From: Longibacter salinarum
Lineage (GTDB): Bacteria; Bacteroidota; Rhodothermia; Rhodothermales; Salinibacteraceae
Direction: 5' to 3'
Length of the DNA stretch: 64,000 bases
NCBI RefSeq assembly: GCF_002554795.1
Contig: NZ_PDEQ01000003.1
Location: 454,373-518,372, forward strand
Within the stretch, counting starts at the first letter, position 1, and the number at the start of each line of letters is the position of its first letter. Below are positions 27,123-36,130 of the stretch, piece after piece. The notes under the pieces are model-generated. The model did no database searches and had not been told where the DNA came from. It worked only from the letters and a program-made list of their open reading frames with translations. Both the position numbers and the translations under genes were made by a program.

Positions 27123-27262
27123 GTCCCGGAGACACCTTGCTCGGTCGAGTGGTTCGTACTACGTGCGCGTTTTCGCACGAGCCGTTGCGATTGCCCCGTA
27201 ACTCTGACGACCGTTGTGGCGTACGATGCGCGAGCAGTTCCCTAACAAGCGCCGAAGATGCC

Positions 27263-27859
27263 ATGCCCTCAGAATCTTCCCGCATGCGTGATCGAATCGC
27301 GCAATTCTTTCGTCGAGGACGCAGCCGCGTTGAGTCCCGTGCATCCTCTGTACGGAATCGAGTGGCTGAACTGGACGCGGCCGACGTGCGACGCCGTCTG
27401 GAAGCGATGGATACCGACACGGTTCGCGAACAGCTGAATCGAATCGACCCCGGGTTTTTGTCGAAAGGGGCCGACCAGATGACAGACGCCGATATCGATC
27501 GCGTCATTCGCGAGGCGGATGACGTGGAGGCGTCCTTCGATCGGTCAGGGGCGCTCGGTCGTCTTCTCGACGATGGACGGTTGCTGCTGAACCTGGTTCG
27601 CGATGCGCGAACAGGGCGATACCGAAAGCTGCCGAGGTGGTCGCTCAGTGCGGCTGTATTCACGCTGCTCTACGTGCTCAATCCGATGGACCTCATCCCC
27701 GACGTGATTCCGGGCATCGGCGCGCTGGATGATGCAGCGGTCGTCTCTCTGTGCCTGATCATGATGGAGCAGGATTTGCTTGCATATCGGTCGTGGCGGC
27801 GGAAAATGATTTCGAATGGAAATCGTCCTGCAGAAGACACAGACGTAACCACGGGATAA
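27263..27859 (+). CDS. YkvA-type DUF1232 membrane protein
   Basis: About 198 residues. The C-terminal third carries the DUF1232 (YkvA) signature LLYVLNPMDLIPDVIPGIGALDDAAVVSL, with Pro-Met-Asp-Leu-Ile-Pro-Asp, a membrane hairpin of unknown function. The N-terminal 110 residues are charged and helical, with the repeated pattern RVAELDAADVRRRLEAMDTDTVREQLNRID. The ATG at 27263 is used since the terminator of the preceding gene lies in front; a further ATG at 27284 is possible. The gene is single and flanked by long gaps. Confidence 0.82.
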   Translation: MPSESSRMRDRIAQFFRRGRSRVESRASSVRNRVAELDAADVRRRLEAMDTDTVREQLNRIDPGFLSKGADQMTDADIDRVIREADDVEASFDRSGALGRLLDDGRLLLNLVRDARTGRYRKLPRWSLSAAVFTLLYVLNPMDLIPDVIPGIGALDDAAVVSLCLIMMEQDLLAYRSWRRKMISNGNRPAEDTDVTTG

Positions 27860-28201
27860 AAACCGGGGCAGCCCGAGCTGGTTAAGGCGAAAAAGCCGCA
27901 ACGATCAGCATAGCTTCGGGCCGGCGGCTGTATTTCTTCACTTCGGGTGCTATGATTTATTTGCAGGACGGACTTCTGCGTGCGTTGTACTGACGATAAT
28001 TTCATCGCGAAGTGTGAGCCGGTGACGAGAACATGGGCGATTGAGTCAAAATCTCGACCGAATGCTTTCGCATTGCCGCCGTAAGAGGAACTCCCCAGGA
28101 GAGCTGCCGTCACGTTTCCTGCATTTCAGATCCATTGTTCGGGACTGCACTGGATCCTAACCCTCAAGTAGTCCTACACGCTTGACCGATTCTACATTTC
28201 G
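27860..28201. other. Non-coding stretch
   Basis: About 340 bases with no supportable gene. The string GGCGAAAAAGCCGC near 27887 forms a short hairpin and could end the upstream transcript. No RNA gene or repeat recognised. Confidence 0.4.
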
Positions 28202-28843
28202 ATGGACGACGCTGCACGACAGACATACGCAGAAGAAGTACTTAACAGCATTACGCATGGGATCGGTCTCGTGCTCAGCGCAGCCGGATTGGCGGTGCTC
28301 GTCGTGCTTTCCACATTGTTCGGCGACGTCTGGCACGTTGTGAGTAGCGCCATTTTCGGCAGTACGCTTGTCTTTCTGTACGGGGCGTCGACGCTGTACC
28401 ATAGCGCGCGGACCCGGCGCATGAAGCGCATCCTCCGGATCGTCGACCATATCGCCATTTTTCTGCTCATTGCCGGCACGTACACGCCGTTCACGATGGG
28501 TTTGATGCGCGACGGTTGGGGGTGGATGTTGCTCTCGATCGTGTGGGGACTTGCCGTGATCGGCCTGCTGTTTAAACTATTCTCGCAGCACCGATTCCAC
28601 TGGGCGGCCACCTCCATTTACCTTCTAATGGGCTGGATAAGCGTCTTTTTTATGGAGCCGATGGCGGCGGCCATTCCGTTTGGTGGCCTGATGCTACTCG
28701 TGGCGGGCGGCGTTGCGTACACCGCCGGCGTCGTTTTTTATGGTTGGCACTCGCTTCCGTATAGCCACGCCATCTGGCACGTCTTCGTACTGGCGGGAAG
28801 CATTTTCCATTATCTCGCCGTGGCATTCTACGTTCTGCCGTAA
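28202..28843 (+). CDS. Hemolysin-III-family (YqfA/PAQR-type) membrane protein
   Basis: A 213-residue protein with seven predicted membrane helices. The family hallmarks are present: EEVLNSITHGIG at the start (the first conserved Asn-His), GSTLVFLYGASTLYHS in helix 2, DHIAIFLLIAGTYTPF in helix 3 and SHAIWHVFVLAGSIFHYLA at the end, where the His residues would bind a metal. Members are related to eukaryotic PAQR receptors and called hemolysin III or YqfA, but in most bacteria the role is in membrane homeostasis and not toxin activity. It is convergent with the RNase-Z-like gene and shares a bidirectional terminator. Confidence 0.92.
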   Translation: MDDAARQTYAEEVLNSITHGIGLVLSAAGLAVLVVLSTLFGDVWHVVSSAIFGSTLVFLYGASTLYHSARTRRMKRILRIVDHIAIFLLIAGTYTPFTMGLMRDGWGWMLLSIVWGLAVIGLLFKLFSQHRFHWAATSIYLLMGWISVFFMEPMAAAIPFGGLMLLVAGGVAYTAGVVFYGWHSLPYSHAIWHVFVLAGSIFHYLAVAFYVLP

Positions 28844-28905
28844 CCCGTCCGATTCGGAGCCGGACCCTTCGCGGTTAAGGTACTGAGACATTTCGAGATT
28901 ATAGG

Positions 28906-28940
28906 AAAGCCATCTGGCCATCGCGACTGGATGGCTTTTT
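28906..28940. terminator. Bidirectional terminator between convergent genes
   Basis: AAAGCCATC pairs with GATGGCTTT, with T5 following on the plus strand and the run of A at its left end serving the minus-strand gene. Confidence 0.82.
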
Positions 28941-28952
28941 GATGGAAGTCGC

Positions 28953-29714
28953 TCAAATATCATATCGACCGAGCTCCGTTCCGAGTTCAGTCGCCGGAAA
29001 AATCTCCTGTGCAGCGCGGAGGTCGTCCACCTTATCTCCATCGGGCAGGTGAACCAGGATGAGACGCTTCGCCCCTGCCTTTTTTGCCGCTTCAGCAGCT
29101 TGAACAGCAGAGGAATGGCCTTCCGTCTCACCGGTCGCTTCATGCACCAGCAGGTCGGCGTCGCGGCCCAGTTCAACCACAGCCTCACACGGCTCCGTAT
29201 CGCATGAGTACGCGATCACTCGCCCCGAGGGGACATGTTCAAAACGAACGCCGATATTGTCGATTCCGTGGTCGACGGGCCTGGACGTCACCTTCCACGT
29301 CGGGTCATGCCACATGACCGCCTCCGGCTTGTAGTCAACTTCTCGGATGTCGATGCTCGGCGTGTCCCACTCTTCTGTGATCTGGGAAAACGCCTCCCAG
29401 CTTCTCTCGACCTGGGCAAGAGCGGCTGGAATACCGAGTACGGGAATCTCCGTGTGGTGACCGTGGAGCCACAGTCGTTCGATGAACAGGGGGAAGCCAC
29501 TACAGTGGTCCGGGTGGGCGTGCGTCACGATGAGTCCGGCCACGTTCTGTACGGAGGCCCCGGCTTCCCGGAGCCGCTGCAACGCGTCTCCGCCGCAGTC
29601 GACCATCAGCGTGGACCGTTCTTCGGTCGTTTCATCGGTGACGGCAAGCATCGTAGCGGTGCGGTGCGGGTCGCTGACGGCGGCGCCTGTGCCGAGAAGG
29701 TAGAGGATGGGCAT
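28953..29714 (-). CDS. MBL-fold hydrolase, RNase-Z-like
   Basis: A 253-residue metallo-beta-lactamase fold with the RNase Z/ElaC layout. LGTGAAVSDPHRTATM opens the fold, DCGGDALQRLREAG follows and the zinc motif is VTHAHPDHCSGFP. Further ligands sit in VDHGIDNIGVRF, CDTEPCEAVVELGRDADLLVHEATGETEGHSSA and LVHLPDG. It is shorter than classical RNase Z (about 300) and lacks a clear exosite arm, so a general hydrolase of this branch is the safe call; tRNA 3' processing is possible but not shown. The upstream neighbour, on the same strand, is separated by its own terminator. Confidence 0.88.
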   Translation of the reverse strand: MPILYLLGTGAAVSDPHRTATMLAVTDETTEERSTLMVDCGGDALQRLREAGASVQNVAGLIVTHAHPDHCSGFPLFIERLWLHGHHTEIPVLGIPAALAQVERSWEAFSQITEEWDTPSIDIREVDYKPEAVMWHDPTWKVTSRPVDHGIDNIGVRFEHVPSGRVIAYSCDTEPCEAVVELGRDADLLVHEATGETEGHSSAVQAAEAAKKAGAKRLILVHLPDGDKVDDLRAAQEIFPATELGTELGRYDI

Positions 29715-29830
29715 AATCGGACGGGTTCACGTGATGATTGCAGGACGAGGTTGGGCGCTTGATGGCGCCGCATGGCTCGGGGAGATGTGGCCGGCCTTAT
29801 TGCAGCGTTTCCAAACAACGAATGAGCCTA

Positions 29831-29867
29831 AATAAAAACACCCGCTCTCTAGAACAGAGAACGGGTG
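29831..29867 (-). terminator. Terminator of polyprenyl synthase gene (minus strand)
   Basis: CACCCGCTCTCT/AGAGAACGGGTG stem (one mismatch) with an A-rich tract on its left side that becomes a U-run in the minus-strand transcript. Confidence 0.82.
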
Positions 29868-29895
29868 GGCGTGCGGTTTATCCGCGAGACTAGCG

Positions 29896-31011
29896 TCAGC
29901 GTTTGCGCCGGATGGTGTACTCGGTCAGGCCGATCAGTGCGTCGCGCGAGGGTGAGGACGAACTGGCAGAGAGCGCCTGTCGCGCTTCATTTGCGAGGCC
30001 TTCCATTCGTCGCCGTGCGTAATCGAGACCGCCGTGATCTGCGACGAACGTTCCGACCTCTCGGAGATCGGACCGGCTCTTTTCATCCTTCTTGATGATT
30101 TTCATGATGCGCTTTCGATCTCGTGAACTTGCTTCACGAAGAGCGACGATGACGGGAAGCGTCAGCTTTTTCTCCTGCAGGTCAATGCCGATCGGTTTCC
30201 CGGCGTCCTGCATGCTAAAGTCGAAGAGGTCATCTCGAATCTGGAAGGCAAGGCCCAGTTTCTCGCCGAAGATCCGCATGCGCTCGACGTCCTCCTCATC
30301 ATCGGTGGCGCTGAGCGCACCTGCCTTTGTGCAGGCGGCGATGAGCGAAGCGGTCTTGTCGGAAATGATGCGAAAGTATGTCTCCTCGTCAATATCGAGA
30401 AACCGCGACTTCTCGATTTGTAGCAGCTCACCTTCGCTCATGCGACGCACCGCATCCGACAGCGTGTGCAGCATGTCGTAGTCGTTGTGGTCGAGCGAAA
30501 GCAGCAGGCCGCGGCTGAGAAGGAAGTCGCCGAGGAGAACCCCAATTTTGTTCTTCCACAGTGCGTTGATCGAGAACATCCCCCGTCGCGTCTCCGCGTC
30601 GTCGACGACATCATCGTGGACGAGCGTTGCAGTGTGAAGGAGTTCGACAAGGGCAGCGGCCCGATAGCTCGTCTCGGTCACATCGCCGAACTGCTTGGCC
30701 GAGAGCAAAACGAGAACCGGGCGGATGCGCTTGCCCTTCTGACGGAGCACGTACTGCGTGATTTTGTCCAGCAGCATGTGATCCGATCGCATTGACTCCC
30801 GGAAGTAATCCCGGAAATGGTCGAGCTCGGACGCGACCGGCTCGCGGATCGCGTCCAGGGACGTCGGAATCGCGCGGTCCGCGACGGCGAGTTCTGGAGA
30901 CGGGCCGGACGAGGAGTCTCCGGAGCCCTCGGTCAGTGCCTCATTGGGTGGGGAGGGAAGACCGTCGGGCGTACCGTCACCACGCTGTAAGTACTGGGAC
31001 GCGTCGGGCAT
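29896..31011 (-). CDS. Polyprenyl diphosphate synthase (IspB-like)
   Basis: A 371-residue trans-prenyltransferase. The first aspartate-rich motif is LVHDDVVDDAETRRG and the second FQIRDDLFDFSMQD, both needed for Mg-pyrophosphate; KGKRIRPVLVLLSAKQFG and KLTLPVIVALREA are the usual flanks. It makes the long isoprenoid chain of the respiratory quinone, probably menaquinone in this lineage; chain length cannot be read. There is an N-terminal extension of about 60 residues, low-complexity and acidic, unlike the standard enzyme. It lies downstream of the BtuC-like gene on the same strand after a 180-base gap. Confidence 0.93.
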   Translation of the reverse strand: MPDASQYLQRGDGTPDGLPSPPNEALTEGSGDSSSGPSPELAVADRAIPTSLDAIREPVASELDHFRDYFRESMRSDHMLLDKITQYVLRQKGKRIRPVLVLLSAKQFGDVTETSYRAAALVELLHTATLVHDDVVDDAETRRGMFSINALWKNKIGVLLGDFLLSRGLLLSLDHNDYDMLHTLSDAVRRMSEGELLQIEKSRFLDIDEETYFRIISDKTASLIAACTKAGALSATDDEEDVERMRIFGEKLGLAFQIRDDLFDFSMQDAGKPIGIDLQEKKLTLPVIVALREASSRDRKRIMKIIKKDEKSRSDLREVGTFVADHGGLDYARRRMEGLANEARQALSASSSSPSRDALIGLTEYTIRRKR

Positions 31012-31191
31012 CGCGTATTTTCAGTCATCATTGAAAGATTCGGAGCCTGTAACGGCACCAGCCCCCAAAAGTTTGGCTACCGCGGAAATAATCCGAACCG
31101 GTCGTGAGTTGTGCCTACGAAGAAGAGGCGAGGCAGGAAATTGTCAGCCCTTTCTTGTTTTTCTGCCACACAACCGGCATCCATTCCTGGG

Positions 31192-32217
31192 TTACGACGA
31201 CGTGGTGCCGCGTTGACGAAGCAGCCACAAGAAGAAGGGGACACCACAAAGAGCCGTAAGAATGCCGACAGGAAGTTCTTGAGCGGGCAGGAGGGTTCGG
31301 GCGGCGAGGTCTGCCCACACCATGAAGAGCCCCCCAGTCAGAAAGCTTGCCGGTACGAGCGTGCGGTGCGTGACGCCGGCGACCATGCGTACGGCGTGCG
31401 GGATGATGAGCCCGACAAAGCCGATCGCACCAGACGTGGATACGAGGACGCCGGTCACAAGGGCTGCAAGAACGAGGAGTCCCCGCTTTAGCGACTCGAC
31501 CGGGACGCCAAGGTGGTACGCTGGTTCTTCTCCCATGAGCATCGCGTCAAGGGGACGAGCGAGCGCAGTCAGAAGGATGGCTCCGACAACAGAAACGACT
31601 GCTGCGCCGGGAATGAGCGCCCACCGTGCACCGCTAAAGGATCCGAGAAGCCAGAACAAGACGGCTCGAAGCGCATCGGGCTCCGGGGAGGAGAAGGTGA
31701 TAAAGGAGGTGATCGACGAGGTGAGGGCTGACATGGCGACGCCTGCAAGAAGGAGGCGGGCGACCGATACACGCGATTCGGTCCGCGCGACCAGGTACAC
31801 GATGACAATCGTAGCAAGTCCGCCGGCGAAGGCAGCGACTGGCATCGAGAGCGTTTTCGAGATCACCGGGGGAAGGAAGCCCAAGTAGAACAGAGATGCC
31901 CCGGCTGTAGCGCCTCCGGAGATGCCAAGGATGTAGGGCTCCGCGAGCGGGTTGCGAACAAGCGTTTGCATCGCAACGCCGATAATCGAAAGTCCTCCGC
32001 CGACAAGCATCGCGAGCACCACGCGTGGCATTCGCAAATCCCAGATGATTCGGTCGATCGTGGCTGGCGGGGCTGCATCCGCGACGCCGAGTCGCGACGC
32101 GATCACACGGACAACGTCCAGTAGGGCAATGTCCGTGCTTCCGATTGCTACGCCGCAGGCCACCGTCACAGCAACGGAGACGACGAGGACGAGACCGATG
32201 AGCCACTTCCGGATCAT
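31192..32217 (-). CDS. FecCD/BtuC-type ABC transporter permease
   Basis: A 341-residue permease with about nine to ten helices. The family pattern is clear: LRMPRVVLAMLVGGGLSIIGVAMQTLVRNPLAEPYILGISGGA near residue 55, FWLLGSFSGARW, and GLIIPHAVRMVAGVTHRTLVPASFLTGGLFMVWADLAAR near the C-terminus. Such permeases import cobalamin, haem or ferric siderophores with a periplasmic binding protein and an ATPase. The binding protein is immediately upstream on the same strand (39-base gap). No ATPase follows, so it is encoded elsewhere. The closest guess, from the partner, is cobalamin, but siderophore or haem is possible. Confidence 0.93.
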   Translation of the reverse strand: MIRKWLIGLVLVVSVAVTVACGVAIGSTDIALLDVVRVIASRLGVADAAPPATIDRIIWDLRMPRVVLAMLVGGGLSIIGVAMQTLVRNPLAEPYILGISGGATAGASLFYLGFLPPVISKTLSMPVAAFAGGLATIVIVYLVARTESRVSVARLLLAGVAMSALTSSITSFITFSSPEPDALRAVLFWLLGSFSGARWALIPGAAVVSVVGAILLTALARPLDAMLMGEEPAYHLGVPVESLKRGLLVLAALVTGVLVSTSGAIGFVGLIIPHAVRMVAGVTHRTLVPASFLTGGLFMVWADLAARTLLPAQELPVGILTALCGVPFFLWLLRQRGTTSS

Positions 32218-32256
32218 GGGTAGCGGGACGGGAGGTGAGGTCGGCGGGGTTCGTTA

Positions 32257-33264
32257 TTACTGCGTGTTTCGGCGTGAGCGAACGATTCGGTCGGAATGTA
32301 TAATCTGTGCCAAACGCCGTGTACCCTGAACGAGACGTGGCCCGGGCCGAAAAATCAGATCGCCGGATATGCTATATACCTGCCCGTTCCGTACCGCAGG
32401 GAGTGCATCGAACGCTGGATGGTGGTCAAGCAAGGTCTCTGGCATGGGCGCGTCGCCAAACGCACCGACAATAACGTCCGGTTCAGCCGTCAGGACGAAT
32501 TCCTCGCTGAGCGTCGGAGCGCTTGCATCCATGTCCGCAGTGATGCTCTGACCTCCGGCTGCATCGACCAGCGTGTGAACGTAGCTGTCTTTCCCAAAGG
32601 AGTAGAGGACGTCACTTCCAGCGAGAACGAGAACGCGGGGCCGATCCGATGCCGTTCGGATCGTTTTTGCACGTTCCCGTCGGATGTCTCCGAATGCCGA
32701 GGCCAGTGCGTCAGCAGAGTCCGTCGCCACCCGGGAGGTACCGGCCAGCGTTCCGAGCACTCTGATCCCCTCGAACACACTCTCCACGGTCGGGAAGGAG
32801 AAGTAATAGACGGGAATGTCGAGTGCGTCGAATGTCTCAGCATCTCGCGTGGCATTCACCTGTGTTGTTGCGAGAACGAGATCCGGTTGTAGCGAGACGA
32901 CCGACTCGAAGTCGACCGGCAGCACACTGACGTGCGGAAGCGAGTCGACGGCTGGTGGAAAGTTATCAGAGGGGCCGACCGCGACCACTTGTTCACCCGC
33001 CCCGGCTGCAAACGCCATCTCCGTGAGGTTCGGTGCGAGGGGAAGGAGGCGCCGGGTCGGTGGGGAATACGTCACCGAACGATCAAGATCATCCGTGACG
33101 ACGTGGGTGGAGTCAGATGCTTGATTATCTGGTGGCGCGGCCTCGTTTCCACAGCCTGACACGACGCAAAGGAAAAGAAGGGCGGTCGCGACGATTCGTG
33201 TAAATGGTGCTGAAGGGGAAGACGACGTAATCAAAATGGACGGACGAAGTATCTGCAGGGACAT
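32257..33264 (-). CDS. Periplasmic binding lipoprotein of BtuF/FhuD type
   Basis: A 335-residue lipoprotein: the signal segment VATALLFLCVVSGC ends in a lipobox with Cys. The mature part follows the class III binding fold: RRLLPLAPNLTEMAFAAGAGEQVVAVGPSDNFPPAVDSLP, DFESVVSLQPDLVLATTQ, FEGIRVLGTLAG and VYSISGDLIFRPGPRLVQGTRRLA. This is the pattern of BtuF and iron-siderophore binding proteins and pairs it with the permease next to it. The substrate cannot be told from sequence, and no cobalamin-riboswitch box was found in the upstream region. The start is uncertain; a Met six residues further up is possible. Confidence 0.88.
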   Translation of the reverse strand: MSLQILRPSILITSSSPSAPFTRIVATALLFLCVVSGCGNEAAPPDNQASDSTHVVTDDLDRSVTYSPPTRRLLPLAPNLTEMAFAAGAGEQVVAVGPSDNFPPAVDSLPHVSVLPVDFESVVSLQPDLVLATTQVNATRDAETFDALDIPVYYFSFPTVESVFEGIRVLGTLAGTSRVATDSADALASAFGDIRRERAKTIRTASDRPRVLVLAGSDVLYSFGKDSYVHTLVDAAGGQSITADMDASAPTLSEEFVLTAEPDVIVGAFGDAPMPETLLDHHPAFDALPAVRNGQVYSISGDLIFRPGPRLVQGTRRLAQIIHSDRIVRSRRNTQ

Positions 33265-33282
33265 TTGAAAGACAGGGATCAT

Positions 33283-33663
33283 CCGACATTCTTTTCGGGC
33301 TCGACCGGACGAGTCGAGGTCGTGTTCGATGACTCATATTAGGTAGAAAGTCTCCAAACAAGAAAGATGAGTGGTCAAACTTTCCACGTCATGTCGATTA
33401 ACTCAGGTGAAATCGACGGCTCATTACACTTTGGCGGGTCGCGAGCTTGGTTTTCTCTTCCGCGCTAATGTAGTTTCTACCACATGAGCAATTTGCTACT
33501 CCTTCGATACGAGAGTCCAACCTCCGGAGGAGTGTCTCTAATCTCGGACCGGCACCTGTACACAGCTACGCCGTCGCCGTTCGTTTTCGTCACGCTCGTC
33601 GAAGGCTGTTGTCGTGTGAATTTGTCGGAATGCCTCTCCTTGTTCGAATAGGTCCCATCCGCC
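33283..33663. other. Divergent intergenic region
   Basis: About 380 bases between the minus-strand binding protein and the plus-strand regulator. It should hold two promoters. No cobalamin-riboswitch B12 box (GCCACTG or its complement) and no Fur-type 19-bp palindrome was found. No gene is supportable. Confidence 0.45.
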
Positions 33664-35049
33664 ATGAAGAAGAAAATCTACGTTGTCGACGACGAGCCGA
33701 AGATCGGTAAGTTATTTACCAACGTTCTCGAGCGGGACGGATTCGAGGTGATGGCGTTTATGAATCCGGTCAAGATGTTGAAGAAGCTCGAGGAAAAGAA
33801 TGCCGTTCCGGATGTCATTCTTGCAGACATGATGATGCCGGAGATGAACGGGGTTGAACTCCTTGAAACTCTGACCGATCGGGGAGTGAACGTGCCGGTG
33901 ATCATCATGACCGCTCACTCGTCGGTACAGACGGCCGTGGAGGCGATGCGGCACGGAGCGTTCCACTATCTCCAGAAGCCCGTTAACCTGGAGGAAATGC
34001 GGGCGCTGCTGGATAAGGCCCTGAAGCTGTATGGTGCGCAGCAGGAGCTTGAGGAAATCAAGACCAAGCAGAAAGCGAAGTATCCGATTGAAGGGATTCT
34101 CGGGACCAGTGATGCCATCGTCCGGGTCCGAGAAACGATCCAGACGCTGTGCAACGCTTCGAATACGACCGTTCTCTTTTCCGGGGAAACGGGCACGGGG
34201 AAGAACCTTGCGTCGAAAACGTTGCACTACAACTCGCCCCGGGCGAAGAAGCAGTTTACTGAAATTAACTGTGCGGCTTTGCCGGATAACCTACTTGAGG
34301 CTGAGTTATTCGGATACGAGGAGGGCGCATTTACGGACGCTCGCGACTCGAAGCAGGGACTCATCGAGGTGGCGGACGGAGGCACCCTGTTTCTCGACGA
34401 GATCGATTCGATGAGTATGGCGCTCCAGGCGAAATTGCTTTCATTTCTAGAAAGCCGTCAGTTCCGTCGTCTCGGTGGCGTGGAGGACCTCACGGTCGAC
34501 ACGCGCATCCTCTGCGCGACGAACGCGAATCTGGAGGAGAGTGTCAAGGACAAGCGGTTCCGGAAGGATCTGTTCTTCCGTATCAATGTCGTGAACGTCA
34601 AGCTTCCCGCGCTCCGTCATATGGACGAGGACGTTCTGGTTATTGCCGACCAGCTGATTCAACACTTCAGTCGTGACCTTGGGCGCGAGGTTGCGGGCCT
34701 TACCGAGGCAGCCGAACAGAAGCTACTGGATCATATGTGGCCCGGTAATGTGCGCGAGCTTCGAAATGTGCTGGAGCGCGCCATGATCTTCGCACGAGGA
34801 GATCACATTACAGCTGAGGACCTCACGCTTGCTCCTCCCGGGCGTCTGGGCGAGATGCATGCAGCGGGAGAGGCCTTTCAGTTCCCCATGAACCGTACGC
34901 TGAAGGACCTGGAGAAGGCTTACATCCAACGCACGCTCGAGACAAACGACAGCAGTTACGCCGACATTGCCGAGACGCTTGGGATTTCTAAGAAAACACT
35001 CTGGGATAAGCGGAAACGGTACAACCTTGATGAGGTGGTCGATCGTTAA
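33664..35049 (+). CDS. NtrC-family response regulator, sigma-54 activator with GAFTDA loop
   Basis: A 461-residue two-component regulator with three parts. Receiver domain, residues 1-120: KKIYVVDDEPKIGK, phosphoacceptor Asp in DVILADMMMPEMNG, and the KP pair in HYLQKPVNLEE. AAA+ domain, about 140-380: Walker A GETGTGKNLASK, then GYEEGAFTDARDSKQG where the sigma-54-contacting loop reads GAFTDA and not GAFTGA, Walker [12 protein letters not shown], and WPGNVRELRNVLERAM. Fis-type HTH at the end: SYADIAETLGISKKTLWDKRKRY. The cognate kinase is not adjacent; it might be an orphan. Target genes are unknown; the next gene is deoC, 44 bases downstream. Confidence 0.95.
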   Translation: MKKKIYVVDDEPKIGKLFTNVLERDGFEVMAFMNPVKMLKKLEEKNAVPDVILADMMMPEMNGVELLETLTDRGVNVPVIIMTAHSSVQTAVEAMRHGAFHYLQKPVNLEEMRALLDKALKLYGAQQELEEIKTKQKAKYPIEGILGTSDAIVRVRETIQTLCNASNTTVLFSGETGTGKNLASKTLHYNSPRAKKQFTEINCAALPDNLLEAELFGYEEGAFTDARDSKQGLIEVADGGTLFLDEIDSMSMALQAKLLSFLESRQFRRLGGVEDLTVDTRILCATNANLEESVKDKRFRKDLFFRINVVNVKLPALRHMDEDVLVIADQLIQHFSRDLGREVAGLTEAAEQKLLDHMWPGNVRELRNVLERAMIFARGDHITAEDLTLAPPGRLGEMHAAGEAFQFPMNRTLKDLEKAYIQRTLETNDSSYADIAETLGISKKTLWDKRKRYNLDEVVDR

Positions 35050-35093
35050 CCCAACTGCAACTTCTCCGACCGGACTGACGAACATTTTTTGCT

Positions 35094-35939
35094 ATGGCTC
35101 TTCCTTCTCCTGACGCTGTCATCGACGAGCTAAACGACCTTCGCTCTTCCGTTAGTAAAGCGGGTGAGGTTCATGTCGATGCCGCCATTGCTGCTCTTCA
35201 GTCGCCGGCATCCCCGGGACTGGCAGGCCCCGAGCCGCAACCCTCGCTCTCCGTGAAGGGCCTTGCTGCGCGGATCGACCATACGCAATTGCGTCCCGAG
35301 GCGACCGACGCCGACATTGAGGCGGTGTCTCATGAGGCGATCGAGCATGCGTTCGCGAGCGTTTGCGTGGCTCCGACGTACGTCCCGCTCGTCAACGAGC
35401 TGCTTGAGGATTCCGGCGTTGCGGTCTGCACGGTGATTGGCTTTCCGCATGGAGCCAACCGCCCCTCCACGAAGGCGCATGAGGCCATGCAGGCCATCCG
35501 GGATGGTGCTGTTGAACTCGACATGGTGCTGAATATCGGTGCCCTCCGCTCTGGTGCGGTCGCGGATGTCGAGCAGGACATCGCGGAAGTCGTGAATGTG
35601 GCGCGGCGAGCCAGGGACGGCGGTCGCGATGTCATCGTCAAAGTCATCCTGGAAACGGCGCTCCTTTCCGACGCGGAGAAGGCCGTGGCGTGCATTGCCG
35701 CGAAGCAGGCCGGTGCGGACTTTGTCAAAACGTCTACGGGGTTTGCCGATGGCGGTGCTACCTTGCGTGACGTGGCGCTCATGCGGCAGGTTGTGGGTCC
35801 AGACATGGGCGTGAAAGCATCTGGAGGGGTCCGTTCAGCAGACGACGTCGAGGCTATGATGGCACACGGTGCGACTCGCATCGGCGCGAGCGGATCGGTC
35901 GCTATCGTCACGGGGGCGAAGACGGAGGCCTCCTACTAA
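35094..35939 (+). CDS. deoC: Deoxyribose-phosphate aldolase
   Basis: A 281-residue aldolase that splits deoxyribose 5-phosphate into acetaldehyde and glyceraldehyde 3-phosphate in deoxynucleoside salvage. Family motifs: LAARIDHTQLRPEATDADI, ASVCVAPTYVPLV, CTVIGFPHGANRPSTKAHEA, ELDMVLNIGALRSG, VKVILETALL (Schiff-base Lys region) and the C-terminal DFVKTSTGFADGGAT with the second Lys, then VKASGGVRSADD. The first 55 residues precede the fold and have no match with the usual 220-residue enzyme. It follows the response-regulator gene closely (44 bases), so transcription with it is likely, although no functional link is known. Confidence 0.95.
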   Translation: MALPSPDAVIDELNDLRSSVSKAGEVHVDAAIAALQSPASPGLAGPEPQPSLSVKGLAARIDHTQLRPEATDADIEAVSHEAIEHAFASVCVAPTYVPLVNELLEDSGVAVCTVIGFPHGANRPSTKAHEAMQAIRDGAVELDMVLNIGALRSGAVADVEQDIAEVVNVARRARDGGRDVIVKVILETALLSDAEKAVACIAAKQAGADFVKTSTGFADGGATLRDVALMRQVVGPDMGVKASGGVRSADDVEAMMAHGATRIGASGSVAIVTGAKTEASY

Positions 35940-36130
35940 TCGGATCGGTCCCGTGCGAATGATACGATCTCTTTCGGCTCGGCCTGCGGGACGGTACAGC
36001 AGACCGGGCCCGCGCCGGGCAAGAAACGCCGCTCGTGTCCGGTCGTAGCACGTGCAGACCGGCCATCGTTCCCGTCGTCCACGTGCGACTGATTCCGCTC
36101 GCTCGACTCTTCGCGATTCGCTTTCGATCT

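Noticed and set aside
33283..33663. Cobalamin riboswitch upstream of the binding-protein gene
   Set aside because: No B12-box or its complement and no matching stem pattern was found.
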